Of a DNA stretch of 64,000 nt, positions 30,991 through 42,729 are shown piece after piece (the first letter of the stretch is position 1; every line of letters begins with the position of its first letter). This stretch comes from Schizophyllum amplum (lineage: Eukaryota; Basidiomycota; Agaricomycetes; Agaricales; Schizophyllaceae). Under the pieces are notes generated by a model. It was not told the DNA's origin, did no database searches, and saw nothing but the letters and a program-made list of their open reading frames with translations. The DNA lies in the NCBI GenBank assembly GCA_007026445.1, contig VDMD01000055.1, positions 1-64,000 on the forward strand. The letters run 5' to 3'. The position numbers and the translations under genes were made by a program.

Positions 30991-31512
30991 CAAAAAGCCC
31001 ATGGGCAGGCGGGCGGCCGGCCTCGGCGGGCGCCGTCAGGTGACTCGAGGACTTGTAAATTTGCGGAGTCTGACTGCGTGTCTTGCTCTTGCCCACCACC
31101 ACGCCTTTCGCCGCCCTCCAGGTGCCGTTGCTGAGCGCTCCTGCCGCCGCTCTTTCTGCAGTGTCTCTGCTGCGCGTGATCCCTTCCGGTCTGTCTTGAA
31201 CGCGGAGTTCGCGGTTCTTGTCGTTCACCTACGTGGCAAGGTGTGTTCGGCTCTCTGTCGATGCTCAGCCACTCATACTTCCCTACAGTAGGGCACAATG
31301 AAGGTTTGTCTCTATCTATTCAGCATGGTACCATTTTGAAGGACACGACGGACGAGGAGGGCCCTTCCCGCGGAGGACAGTCGCCGCTTTGGCAGAGGCC
31401 GCGAACGTCGAGGCGCGCGACAGAACATTGCGCAGCTTTCCATACCTAGTCCTGTGTACCGTACACTACATACTGCAATATATGTTCCTCATAACACACC
31501 TGTGCTACGTGA

Positions 31513-32378
31513 ATGCCGGACGCCAGCGAGCAGCGCCAGCAGCAGCGACCAGGCGGGGTGCACCGGAAGATTCCGTTGCACCCAACTCCTCCCATCAGAC
31601 GGCCTCGCTTATTCAGCCGGTCGAGCGGACCGGTCACGTTCTCAGCCACGTGCATGCCCAAGGGCGGTCCCCGCGTCGCATACTTCTCCTCTTTGTACCG
31701 CTGGCTTGTCCTCTTAAACCTCATACTTTCGATAAAATGCCCCCGTCGCCAGATTATACCGTCCCCCGCTGCCAATAGCATTAAAATCCATGATCTTGAC
31801 GTTCCTATAACACTCGCCGTCTCCCGCGCACAGACAGACGGCACGCTCTCCGCCTTATGCGATATCTGCGGTCTCGCAGCAGTTGCACCCGAGAGCCTTC
31901 GCGCAGACGATCTAGAACGTCATCGCAAGACTGCTACGTACTACGCTCGTGCATACACAGCTCAACCGAGACATGAACAGGCCGAGAAGGCCAAGATCAG
32001 CGATGCTGCTGATCTGGAGGTTGCAGAACATGTAGATGCATATCGGGCAACGGTGCGTGATATTATATTACCCCCTCAGGTGCATGAAGTGACCATGCTA
32101 TACAGAGCGTCCCTATACCGGGACGTACACGTCTGGTACCTGCAGGCGTGCCGTCTGTTGAGTTCGGGGAGGCCTTTATCGCACAACCCCAGATCGTCGG
32201 AGGGGACCAATCCCTTGCACTCCCTGCCGATATCCCTCGCCCGCCTATCAAGTCATCTACCACATCGTCGTCTTGTTTGGTCGATCTTCGTTCCCGTGCG
32301 GCAGTCCCCGTCATAGCAAATCACCGCGACGATGCCCTCTCGACAAGCCTTACAGGACCCTTATCCCCGAAGACATGA
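31513..32378 (+). CDS. Uncertain hypothetical protein between inverted repeats
   Basis: An open frame runs from 31513 to about 32052, then a possible intron (GTGCGT...CTGCAG, 32053-32145) leads into a second frame ending at 32378. The more protein-like part begins near 31780 and includes CDICGLAAVAPESLRADDLERHR, a possible short Cys/His motif, and an Ala/Glu-rich helix. The first 80 residues are low in quality and the true start may be later. It lies inside the inverted CATGG repeats and may belong to a mobile element. No family recognised. Confidence 0.3.
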
Positions 32379-33011
32379 CCCTTTTGCCTGTACCATCGCA
32401 TATGTCTGTACCGTACCCGGACCATTCGCATTCGAACACGGACTTTGCGGGAGTCACACCCACTCTGGGTCCGCGCGAATACGAGGGTGTGGCGATTGAG
32501 TTGACTCTATCTGGTCCACATATCCCTACGCGCAGCATACATAAATGGGGTGAGCCGGGCTGAATTCTATAAGCTGGAGGGAGGTAAATCACATGCCAGA
32601 CATAGACACCTCCGCGGAGGCACAGAGAGCTGAGGACAGCGGAGAAGGTATAATTCAGTAAGCATTGTAATAGAACAATGACTGTATTCGTTGAAGGGCC
32701 GAAAGCGGGGCGAAAAAATATGTAAACTGATCCTTACAGTCTGTACTAATAACATGTCGTGTCTAAAATATGATATTCAGACGCTAGCGGCGAGGGGAGC
32801 CTGAGGGGAGCGCGCGGGTCAGACGCGTCGCGCTTACTAATGGTTTGTTTACATAGATTTGTAGCGCGATATGATGACTAAGCTGCCCGGGGACCGTTTA
32901 GGGGGCCCTCAAGGGTGGATTTCACGGCATCTTCCGGTGCACCCCGCCTGGCAGCGACCAGCGAGCGCTGCGCTCGCGGGAGCTGCTGACAAAGCTGCCG
33001 GGTATTGTTTA
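32379..33011. other. Intergenic DNA
   Basis: No supported gene. A frame at 32375-32563 without clear splice signals may be a further exon of the uncertain upstream gene. Confidence 0.4.
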
Positions 33012-33161
33012 TCCGACCCATGGTATTTTCATGGAAAACGGACCCATGGGCAGCGCATGCGGCTGGATTCGTCGGTTTTGCGACGGAAACCCATGCGCTG
33101 CCCATGGGTTGGCCAAGAGGCCACCCATGAGGTAGCTTGCAGAAAATCCATGGCTCGATCA
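33012..33161 (-). repeat. CATGG-rich dispersed repeat, copy B
   Basis: Read on the minus strand it follows copy A: GTGATCGAGCCATGG at the outer end, CCCATGGG palindromes and the 31-bp core (33086-33056) with one mismatch to copy A. The two copies face each other across about 2 kb. Confidence 0.7.
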
Positions 33162-33522
33162 CCAGCTGTGTACCTCAGCGCCTTCAACAGGCATTACCCA
33201 TCCTTCCTAACTATGTATATACTTGTGTGCGTACTTTCTGTACTACTTCCGAACGAGATGTCTATACTTACTAAAAATGCAGGCCTGTGTACCGTGATTA
33301 TTACAAACGAGGGACATAGTACAACAGCGACCGCAAGTCGTCCTCGGCTGGCGAAGCGAAGGTTTGCGGGGGACGTCGATGAGAGGGACCGACCCCCGGG
33401 ATGATGCGAGGCAGCAGTCTCGAGACCGTGGCGAGCCCCGAGACGACGACGCGCAACACCCCCGAGAGACAGCGGCCTTTCGACGCCCCCGCACCCTACT
33501 GACTGACCGAAATACAGCTTGT
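33162..33522. other. Intergenic DNA
   Basis: No gene is supported. It separates the CATGG repeat from the 3' end of the DUF6534 gene. Confidence 0.5.
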
Positions 33523-35408
33523 CTATACCTTGTCCACGCTCTCCAATTCGTGTGCCTGCTGCTGTGTTGGTAAGCCTTGCTTGGCATAAGGGCGCGAGCC
33601 AGGAAGGGAACACACCTGCTTGTACTCGTCTGGTCGGTCCATCTGCTTCGTCGTGTCGATGCGAATGGCGATGGCGTTGGAGCCGTTGAGCTAGAGGTGG
33701 GCTTGAGAACAATGATCGCGCTGCACTCGATGGTGGGAACTCACACGTTGCCCTGACGGAAGCTGGCCACTGCGGTCACGGCTCGACATCGTGTAGTTCT
33801 CGCCTGACGAGCCGGAGAGCGCGCTCTTCAAGTTGGCGCGGCTGTTGAGCGTCACCATCAAGCAGTTGGTGTACAACCGACCCTCTGGTAAAATAATCGG
33901 TCGTCATACTCGGACTCAGAAGTAAGAGGACGGACCAATGAAGAAAGTGAGCATGTAGATGAAAGTGTCAGGCCACGCGTTGATCTACACTGTATCAGTC
34001 GAGTGAACAGTGTCGCACAGGACAGGACGTACCGCGATGAGAGACCAGATCGCAGCAGCGCTCGTCGGGATGCCTGTGTTGAAGGTAAAGACAATCTGCG
34101 CAGCTGGTGAGCAAGAGCACACGGAGAGCGACGTATGTCGCATACCAAACGGTTGAGAACATCGTTCCTATATGAGTGTTCAGCAAACAAGATAAACGCG
34201 CACAGCAGAGGACGTACGATCGTTTGAACCCGGTCTTAGACGTGTGCAAGAAGAAGACCATGGACGACGAAATCATGACATCCATGACGGCTGAAGTAAC
34301 GTTGATAGAAATAGACAAAGACTGCAACCTGGTTAGAGGGAATGATATCGTATAGGCGCTAAAGTTTACCTTGATGTTTGCGAGATCAGCGAACATCGTG
34401 TATTTGGTGGTGTAACCATAGTAGGCTACGGAGAAGAAGATCAGGGGAAGGCCACGACAACGCGGGGTCTATCTCACTGGTGGTGACCGCTAGAACATGA
34501 AGTCAGTATATGCTGTTCTCCGGGGCATAGAACGCACCGAATGTGCCCAGGGCGACAACTGTAAGGAATCCAGCAACAAAGTAGTTCCTGCGGCTGACTG
34601 TGATGGTGACTTGAGCTGCGGTTAACGAGACTGGCGAAGGGAAGCTCACGGAGAAACACGCGATAACAGTAGAAGCTGTTGATCATGAGCTGGGGCGGAA
34701 TGCGAGCGGAGGGAAGGTAATTACAGTTGTACGGTGAGTGCGAGGATACCGATGAGCATGACCTGTTGCGCCAGCTTACTATGGGGCGGTTAGCGCTTAT
34801 ACTTCCGCGACATGAATGGGGGAGCGTACGCGTCCAGCACTGCAAGAGCCGTCGGGTCTCCGTGTGTTGTCACGCAATACCAGTACACTGTCCGAGTATA
34901 AGCATCGCGAAATAGACGCGCGCATGCCGATCACATACCGGATGCTTATAGCGTACCACGATCGCACGTCAACAAGGGCGGCAGGGCAAGGGCGGAAACG
35001 CACCGGAATACATCCCCTGTTGCGCGGTGTCGACGCAGAATATACCAATGACCTGTGAAGGACGTGTAAGAGACTGTTTCCGGAAGTTGGTGATGGTAAC
35101 GCACCAAACACCTCAAGAACCAACCGTCCTTCGCCGCGTAATGACGATAGTAATGCCACATTTGCAGAAGACCCGCTGCCAAGCAGTTAGCGTGATGTAT
35201 ACTGTCGCTGCAGATAGGACTTGCCGCCATAGAGCCTGCAAACAGGCGTAAGTCGACGCAAGCCTAGGAGATGATAGTTGAAGACGCGACGTACAGTGCA
35301 CTCAGAACGACCGAGTTGAAGAGCATGCCTAGCCTGAGGGAACGTTGGCCATCGCTTCGAGCAAGCAGGCGCTAGATGCACGTACGTATTATCGAGAGTG
35401 GCAACCAT
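33523..35408 (-). CDS. DUF6534-type multi-pass membrane protein
   Basis: This family of seven-helix-like membrane proteins is found in basidiomycetes; its function is unknown. The start exon reads MVATLDNT and joins, across an intron (GTACGTGC...CCTCAG), to LGMLFNSVVLSAL, the first membrane helix. Small exons follow with hydrophobic segments. The DUF6534 core is LSISINVTSAVMDVMISSSM then FFLHTSKTGFKRS near 34340-34225. GIPTSAAAIW follows near 34060, and YTNCLMVTLNSRANLKSAL near 33875-33820 is the conserved C-terminal helix and loop. A hydrophilic tail with a DTTKQMDRPDE segment ends at the stop codon 33525-33523. At least eight introns break the gene, so exact exon borders are uncertain. Expected site: plasma or internal membrane. 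Confidence 0.78.
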
Positions 35409-36628
35409 GATGAACGACGGCCGAAAAAAGGGAAGGCAGAGGGCAAGAAGAGAACGTGGTGCCTCATATATTGCGGATTGGAGCTGGCCCGACTTGTCAT
35501 CGGGCTGTCCATACGTCCCACGGGGACGTAACCCTCACCGCGCGTAACACTTGACGACCTGAATAACGGTAAGTCCGGGTGGGGGTCCTGCAATTTGAGA
35601 TTTTGCTGGGCACCGCCGGCGATCGAAGTGGACGTTGAGCGAATACGATATGGGCTAGATAGCCGCCCGGCGGTTCATGCTCGACGAGAAACATGAGAAC
35701 CCTGCAGCTGATCGACTTTTGGATAGTTTTCGGCTCATTGCTATGCGACTAGCGTCCCAGGAGGAGCTGCTTTCGAGCTTGGAGGATTTAGGTTGGTCTG
35801 TGAACGCCGGAAGCTAAAGTGACTGCGCTGCGTGTGAAACGGATCATTCAAGTTCAACTGCCAAGTTTGCCGCCGGCGTTGGTGACCGGTCTCGACCATT
35901 GCTGTACCACATGAGGCGCTCGGGTGCGACAGGGTGCCCATTTTCCCCTATCTCTTGTTATCTACGGAAGTCGTGCGCGAACAGACGCGAGCTCGTCAGA
36001 GAGGAAGCGCGAAAGACAACTTCAACTTACCACGAAGATCGACGATCAGGTGATCAGATCAATGCTTGTTATTGGGATCTGAGTTCGATCTGCCTCCGCT
36101 ATTTGCGCCTGAATGGCCCCTCATCGGCATCTGCCAACCAGTTTATATCGACGCGTTTTATCAGTTCTGCTCTCGGGTCTGCGCGCTCTTTGCAGACCCG
36201 TGCCTCTTCGTACGTCCTCAAAATCATATACCTACAGGTCCCTCCAAGTTCCCGAGCACCGCGTTCAAAGAGATTCCATCCGAGTAGCCGTCCTCGCGAG
36301 CATCACAACATCGCATGAAGTAACCAGACGTCGCCAGCCAGCAGCTGCATCAGAATATTCATTCAGGGTCCGGTTCACCAGATTTCGCCTGGCGTCAGGG
36401 TTGTGAGGGATGGCGGGAAACAAGGGACCCCGCTTTTGAAACCCAATTGACAGAACAAGCGCGTCCACCCGAGCTCCGAAGCTCGTCCCTCCCACGCTCA
36501 TACAAGCATTCCGCTCCGGGTTCTTCTGTTATCCAGCCTCGTGTCCTCTGTCTACTTAAAAAACCTAGCCATTCGGTGGAGCCTTATCGCCCTCCCCCTC
36601 CCCTCCTCCTTCATCAACATCTTCCAGC
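35409..36628. other. Divergent promoter region between the DUF6534 and P450 genes
   Basis: Over 1.2 kb separate two divergent start codons. Pyrimidine-rich sequence precedes the P450 ATG (CCTCCCCCTCCCCTCCTCC, near 36590), which is common in fungal promoters. No gene was found. Confidence 0.5.
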
Positions 36629-38570
36629 ATGCCCCTCGCCGCCCTCGATTACGCCCTTGCTGGCGCCGGCGCCTTCCTTCTCTACAAGTTCGCGACCCGT
36701 CCTGATGGTCGCCCCCTTCCGCCAGGCCCCAAGCGCCTGCCTCTCATCGGCAACCTCTTGGACATGCCCCAGTGCGTCACCTTCCCTTTGTTGTGCAGTC
36801 CGATGATAACAGCTTGGCAGGAGCCACGCATGGAAGACATTCGCGAAGTGGGGTGAGGAATGTGAGTCCACTCATTATCTTCGTCCTTGGGATGTCGATC
36901 TAATGCGTCGTGTAGACGGTGACATCGTCAGCGTGGACCTCCTAGGGACGCGTTTTGTTATCATCAACAACCCCGACGCCGCTGTCGACCTTCTGAACAA
37001 GCGCGCGAGGAACACTTCGGATCGCCCCAGCTTCCCCATGGCTAACGACCGTGCGCTCTATCTTCCCAAGTCCGCCTTCTCTTCTCATTATCTTTGCAGT
37101 TGTTGGCTGGGATCAGACCATCAGTAACCTTCGTTCTGAGGGTACACACAAGGAGTATCGCAAGCTCGTCGGACGCATCATCGGCACGCGCAATCACGTT
37201 TCCAAGTTCGACGCCACGTCCGAGCTGCAGGCGACGTTGTTCTTGCGCCGTCTCCTTGAGAGCCACAACGACGTCGAGCAGGCCATCCGCACGACTGCGC
37301 TGGCTTTGATCCTCGCCCTTGTCTAGTACGTTCTTGTCGTCATGTTGACGACGCATGACATACTGACTTGTTCATCAGCGGCTACAAGGTGAAGGAGTCG
37401 CAGGGTGTCATTGACGACCCCGTCGTCGCTCTGGCTGACCAGGTGAGCCGTGCTCCCTTGTCTATCGAACCTCTGCTGATTGGCATAGGTCCTCGCTGAG
37501 TTTGGCGATGTCACCCGGCCAGGCGCTCACCTTGTTGACGTTTTCCCCATTTGTACGTCCCGAGCTCCGCTTTCAGCACTAAGCCCGATCTTACACATCT
37601 AACAGTGGAATACGTCCCGGCCTGGTTCCCCGGCGCGGGCTTCCAGAAGAAGGCCCTCCGGCATAAGGCTAACCTCACTTCGTTCATTGAAATGCCCTGG
37701 GACTTTGTCAAAAAGTCCGTGGCAGCCGGCGAGGACAACAACTCCTATGCCGCCAACCTTCTGCGTGAGGGGGACCTCTCTGAGCAGCGCATCCACGAGA
37801 TAAAGTGGTCCGCTGGCTCTTTCTACGCGGCCGGCTCGGACACCGTGAGTTGTACACTGCTTCCCGTGGGACCCCGCCCTAACCTTATGCCCTAGACTGT
37901 CTCCATCATCCTCAACTACTTCCTCGCCGCGTGCAAGTATCCGGAGGTGCAGAAGAAGGCGCAGGCCGAGATCGACGCCGTCATCGGTACGGACCGCCTC
38001 CCCACACTGAACGACCGCCCCAACCTTCCGTACGTTGAGGCCCTTGTCTCTGAGCTCTACCGCTGGCTCCCCGTCGCGCCTCTCGCCCTCCCTCATCGTG
38101 CTGTGAACGACGATGTGTACAACGGCGTGCTCATCCCGAAGGACGCTACCATCTTCGCCAACGTCTGGTGGTTCTTCCATAATGAGGCGAACTACAAGGA
38201 CGCCTACACCTTCAACCCCGAGCGCTTCCTGGGCCCCAATCCGGAGCGCAACCCGCGTGAGATTGGCGCGTTCGGCTTTGGCCGTCGCTCCTGCCCTGGC
38301 GAGCACCTCGCCGAGGTCAGCGTGTGGATCTCGGTTACGAAGGCCATTGCGGCCTTCCATATCGAGAAGGCGCTGGACGCGCAGGGCAACCCTATTGAGC
38401 CCATCGCCGACAGCATGGACGGGATTATTTCGTGAGTTCCTCCGTTTTGCTTCCGGTTTCGTCCGCTGACAACAATCCCCAGCCGTCCGTACGCTTTTGC
38501 CTGTGTCGCCAAGCCCCGCTCGGAGCAGGTTGTCCACATCATCGACGAAGACATCGCGCGCTTGAGTTAA
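36629..38570 (+). CDS. Cytochrome P450 monooxygenase
   Basis: A microsomal P450 of about 515 residues in nine exons. An N-terminal membrane anchor (LDYALAGAGAFLLYKFA) is followed by the proline hinge LPPGPKRLPLIGNLLD. The I-helix oxygen-binding motif AGSDT is near 37833. The K-helix ExxR is ELYR in LVSELYRW near 38050. The PERF-type motif is NPERF near 38215. The haem-binding loop FGFGRRSCPGEHLA (FxxGxRxCxG, Cys ligand near 38292) is intact. It resembles Agaricomycete CYP clans such as CYP5037/CYP5144-like proteins used in secondary metabolism and xenobiotic oxidation; the exact family and substrate cannot be named. Introns of 45-60 nt have standard ends, e.g. 36770-36818. No biosynthetic cluster partners are visible next to it. 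Confidence 0.9.
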
Positions 38571-38977
38571 GCGGCGGGTCGGGTTTGGTACTTTGTTCTT
38601 CGTCTCTACCTTTGTCACATTTGTTCTCACAAGTTTATTCTACCCTCGTCAATCTTTACACTACTGACGCTCCTTGGACATTCATCATATCTAGATTGGA
38701 TTTCTTTATCTCTTGGCTATGTCTTCCCTCCTGGTCTCGATCGCTGGAATAGAATGACGCACTTCAGAGACGATGTCGACAGACAATCGCTCATGAAACT
38801 TTCTAAGATTCCCGGGCTGGGCTTTACAGGATTGAGACTGAGGAATGGCTGCTAAATAATCATCAGATGGGCTTCTCTTTTAACTTCTATAATTGCGCAG
38901 GTTTGCAAGCTACGATGTACGCTGCGAAGTGACGAACTCGCGCCCTTTGTTTTCGACTCCAAATGGCATGCTCAACC

Positions 38978-39471
38978 TCAATACACTTCCTCAGTGAAGT
39001 CGAAGACAGAAATCTCCCCGACCTTCGTGATAAGGAATTTCTGCCAACACAGTGAGGATAATATTCCATCTGTACACGGATACTCACTCACCCCAAGCGC
39101 AGCATGCACCGGATCTGTGCTGACATAGTAATCGCGATCCTCTTCGTTCTAGGCGCCCGTCAGCTCAAACAGTAACTTCACTTCGGGTCGCGCAACCTAC
39201 CTCGAACTCAACCAAGAAGACCCACTACGGCGCACGACCCGACAGTCAGCAGTCATCTCTTCACACGCTGACAACCAATATTCACCTGAATCCCCTTATC
39301 CATACCCTCCTTGCTGTTCTGCTTGCCTCCCTTGATGGAGCGAATGTACGGCTTTCCGTCCGGCTTCACGCACGTCGGCTTCAGGTTGAGAACGCCATCG
39401 ATGATCGCCTTCTGCTCCTCTGCCGCGACGCTGGGCGCGATGCTGAAAGCGAGGACGTGTTGCAAGACCAT
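38978..39471 (-). CDS. Dabb-domain (stress-responsive A/B barrel) protein
   Basis: A small dimeric alpha-beta barrel protein of about 105 residues in four exons. It starts MVLQHVLAFSIAPSV; the Dabb pattern is HV-F near the start, YIRSIKGGKQNSKEG, then across introns WVFLVEFE, NEEDRDYYVSTDPVHAALG and KFLITKVGEISVFDF. The intron after the GIQ codon is 61 nt. Functions in the family vary (stress response, polyketide cyclisation). A second gene of the same layout lies at 46454-46949. It is convergent with the P450 gene, with 407 bp between the stop codons. Confidence 0.85.
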
Positions 39472-40810
39472 CTTGACTCGATACGAGGAAGGATGTGACT
39501 GAACGATTAGACTCAGACTTCCACCCTTATAAACCCGTTGGCAGAATAACTGCCGCGCTTACTAGAGGATGACAGTGACCGAAGAGCTGACAGAAGTGGG
39601 CCGATCTGGATGATGTCAGTGCGCACGGTTCAACTTCGAAGCCTGAGTCCGGCCCAGGTGCGGTCCGCGTTTGCTCAGCGTTTGCTACTGCAAAGTGCAG
39701 GGCAAATCTAGAGAACCAGGTCATCCGAACGTAGAGATCCCCTCACATAGCAGATTAACGTAGGATGCCGACGTGATCCTGTAGTCCTATGTTCAGAATC
39801 GCAGGCGCTCGAAGCGGCTCTGATGTGGCTAAGTACTGCCATTCGTCGGCAAAAACCGGCGACGTACGTCACGCAATGTCACGTGCGCGGTACCGACCCT
39901 TCAAATCCAATTTCACGTTCGATGTCCAAATCTCGAGTTTACACACACTCTCATTACCTGGGCTCCTCACGCCTTGGGTGTCCTGCTGCTGGCGAAGATA
40001 ATTGTACCTCTCCATTCATGACGACATAAGTCCCTGCAACACGATTGCTACGGAATGGGTTGTATAGTGTGAGCCGGCGAACAGCATGAAAGCTCACCTT
40101 CTCCCCGACGCACAACCGAGCACGTTCAGCGGAATGCAGGTAAGGAGCACACTCAAGCAAGAGTCGGAGAAGACGTGAATCAATGCATAGTGCGTCTTCA
40201 CCTGTAGGTTGGCATTCACAAAAGCCGACCAACTCTTTTGAGAGTCAACGATTTGAGACCTCGCCGTCGGGATAAATATCCTCTTACACGGGCCGCCTCA
40301 CGATCTTCCACAACAAAATATCACTCGAAAGGTATCTGGATGTGAGAAAGATTCGCAGGCACTCACTGGCAGCCGCTCGAATTTTCTACCTGGGCATGTT
40401 CTGAAAGCGTGAGGGACGCCACGTCGCGAGTACTTGAAAGCGGGTCTAAAACAGCGTTAGTCCATGGCCGCACATCCGCTATAGAAGGAGCCCTTACTCA
40501 GGCATGATGAGTGCGACGAAGACCACACCACAACGATGCGTACTTAATCTGGTCCACAAAAGCCGGTAGTGTGTGGCAGTAAGTAAGACCCACATACAGC
40601 AGTCTTGAGTCAATGGTTGCAATGCCAGACAGCCGACGTATTTTCATGCAAACGTGGGGGATGCGGACAAGTTGCGGACATGGAGAGTCCGTCGGAAGAC
40701 CGGATCGAAACAACGCCACAAAGTCAGCCGGTTCATCACGTGTGGCGTGACGCCCTGACCGTGAAATCCCGAGCCTCTTGTTGGCCGCAGACGAATTTTC
40801 CTCAGCTTCA
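39472..40810. other. Intergenic DNA, 1.3 kb
   Basis: Divergent promoter region for the Dabb gene (left) and MPP beta (right). No gene with family or splice support. Confidence 0.5.
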
Positions 40811-42374
40811 ATGCTTTCCAGGACACTACTCGGCCGTCGCCTCGTCGGCGCTGCGCGCTTCACGGTGAGCGAGCCCGCCGCCGTGTAGGACATCGCTGAC
40901 GCCCCTCGCAGCGGCCTTCGCGCCTGTATGCGACAACCACCAAGTTGCCGGCCTCCCTGACGGAGGTCACCACCCTCTCGAATGGTCTGACGGTCGCGAC
41001 CGAGTCGCAGTCCCATGCGCAGACGGCGACGGTCGGGATGTGGATTGACGCCGGCTCGCGCGCGGAGACCGAGGCGAACAACGGCACGGCACATTTCCTC
41101 GAGCATCTCGCCTTCAAGGGCACGAACCGCCGCACGCAGCAGGCGCTCGAGCTCGAGGTCGAGAACCTCGGCGCGCACCTTAATGCGTACACCTCCCGCG
41201 AGCAGACCGTGTACTACGCGAAGAGCTTCCGCAAGGATGTCCCGGTCGCGGTCGACATCATCTCCGACATCCTCCAAAACTCGAAGCTCGAGGGCTCTGC
41301 AATTGAGCGCGAGCGCGACGTCATCATTCGGGAGCAGCAGGAGGTCGACAAGCAGATGGAGGAGGTTGTGTTCGACCACTTGCACTCGGTTGCGTTCCAG
41401 GGTGCGTCACCACGAGTTTTGCCTTCATCTTCCGTCTGACGCCCCTTTGCAGGTCAGGCCCTCGGGCGCACCATTCTCGGTCCGAAGAACAACATCCTCT
41501 CCTTGAAGCGTGACGACCTCTCTTCTTACATCCAGAAGAACTACACGGCGGACCGTATGGTCCTCGTAGGCGCTGGTGGTGTTGACCACGGCGAGCTCGT
41601 TAAGCTGGCCGAGAAGCACTTCTCTTCCCTCCCTGTCTCCCAGAACCCCATCCCTCTCGGCCGCCTCGCGCACCAGAAGGCCGACTTCGTCGGCTCCGAG
41701 GTCCGCATCCGGGACGACACGATGGGCACGGCGAACATCGCCATCGCCGTCGAGGGTGTCGGCTGGTCCTCGCCTGACTACTTCCCGATGATGGTCATGC
41801 AGTCCATCCTCGGCAACTGGGACCGCTCACTTGGCGCCGCACCGCTGCTCTCCTCGCGCCTCTCGCACATCGTGTCCGCGAACAACCTCGCGAACTCGTT
41901 CATGTCCTTCTCGACGTCCTACTCGGACACGGGCCTCTGGGGCTGCTACATGGTGTCCGAGAACCCGGAGAACCTGGACGACCTTGTGCACTTTACGCTC
42001 AAGGAGTGGACGCGCATGGCGATGGCGCCGACGGAGGTCGAGGTCGAGCGGGCAAAGAGCCAGCTCAAGGCAGGTCTCTTGCTCGGTCTCGACGGGACGA
42101 CGGCGGTCGCAGAGGATATTGGCCGCCAGCTCGTTACGAGCGGCCGCCGCATGACGCCGGAGCAGATCGAGAACGCCGTCAACGCGGTCACCGTCGAGGA
42201 GATCAAGCGCGTCGCACATAAGTACATCTGGGACCAGGACGTGAGTGCATCCTTCATATATGCAGGGGTTGTGTCTGATTTCTCTCGTAGTTCGCAATGG
42301 CTGCGATTGGCAACATTGAGGGCTTGTTGGACTATAGCCGTATCCGTGCTGATATGTCGTCGATGCTGTACTAG
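40811..42374 (+). CDS. MAS1: Mitochondrial processing peptidase beta subunit
   Basis: MPP beta is the catalytic subunit that cuts presequences from imported matrix proteins. The N-terminus [17 protein letters not shown] is an arginine-rich mitochondrial presequence. The inverted zinc motif HFLEH (HxxEH) is near 41090, with the downstream acidic ligand in the [13 protein letters not shown] region. [15 protein letters not shown] and the peptidase M16 C-terminal domain follow ([32 protein letters not shown]-like [10 protein letters not shown], and a final exon [15 protein letters not shown]). The four exons are joined by introns near 40865, 41402 and 42241. Length (about 475 residues) fits the family. 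The active motif distinguishes it from complex III core 1, though the two are related. Confidence 0.92.
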
Positions 42375-42729
42375 AGTGCGTCGTCTTGTAGCTAGATGTC
42401 GCGTCGGTTCTATAGGATACAAAATACCTCATCACTGGCATTGGCTGAGGAAGTTGTTTGGAGAGCGTGAGCAATTCGTGTGCACTTCGTGTGTAGCGTC
42501 ACATCGAGAATACCTGTTATCGACAGAGAGCATCTCTTTCGAAATGCGACGGATGCGAGCATCATCATCTTGTTGACCATGAATGAGGCCGGCATGAGCA
42601 GACACAGAGCAGACATCATTCTCGCAGCATTCTCGAGTCTGGACGAATACTTAGTCGAACAAGTCACAGTCACGTGTGACGCTGGACAACGACGGCGGTG
42701 CATTCCCACAGTGTGCAGCGCTTTTGATC
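42375..42729. other. Intergenic DNA
   Basis: Contains the 3' flank of MPP beta and the promoter of the next gene. Nothing else seen. Confidence 0.5.

Noticed and set aside
40498..41385. Minus-strand 295-codon frame over the MPP beta gene
   Set aside because: It is antisense to the peptidase coding exons; high GC at third positions opens the opposite frame.
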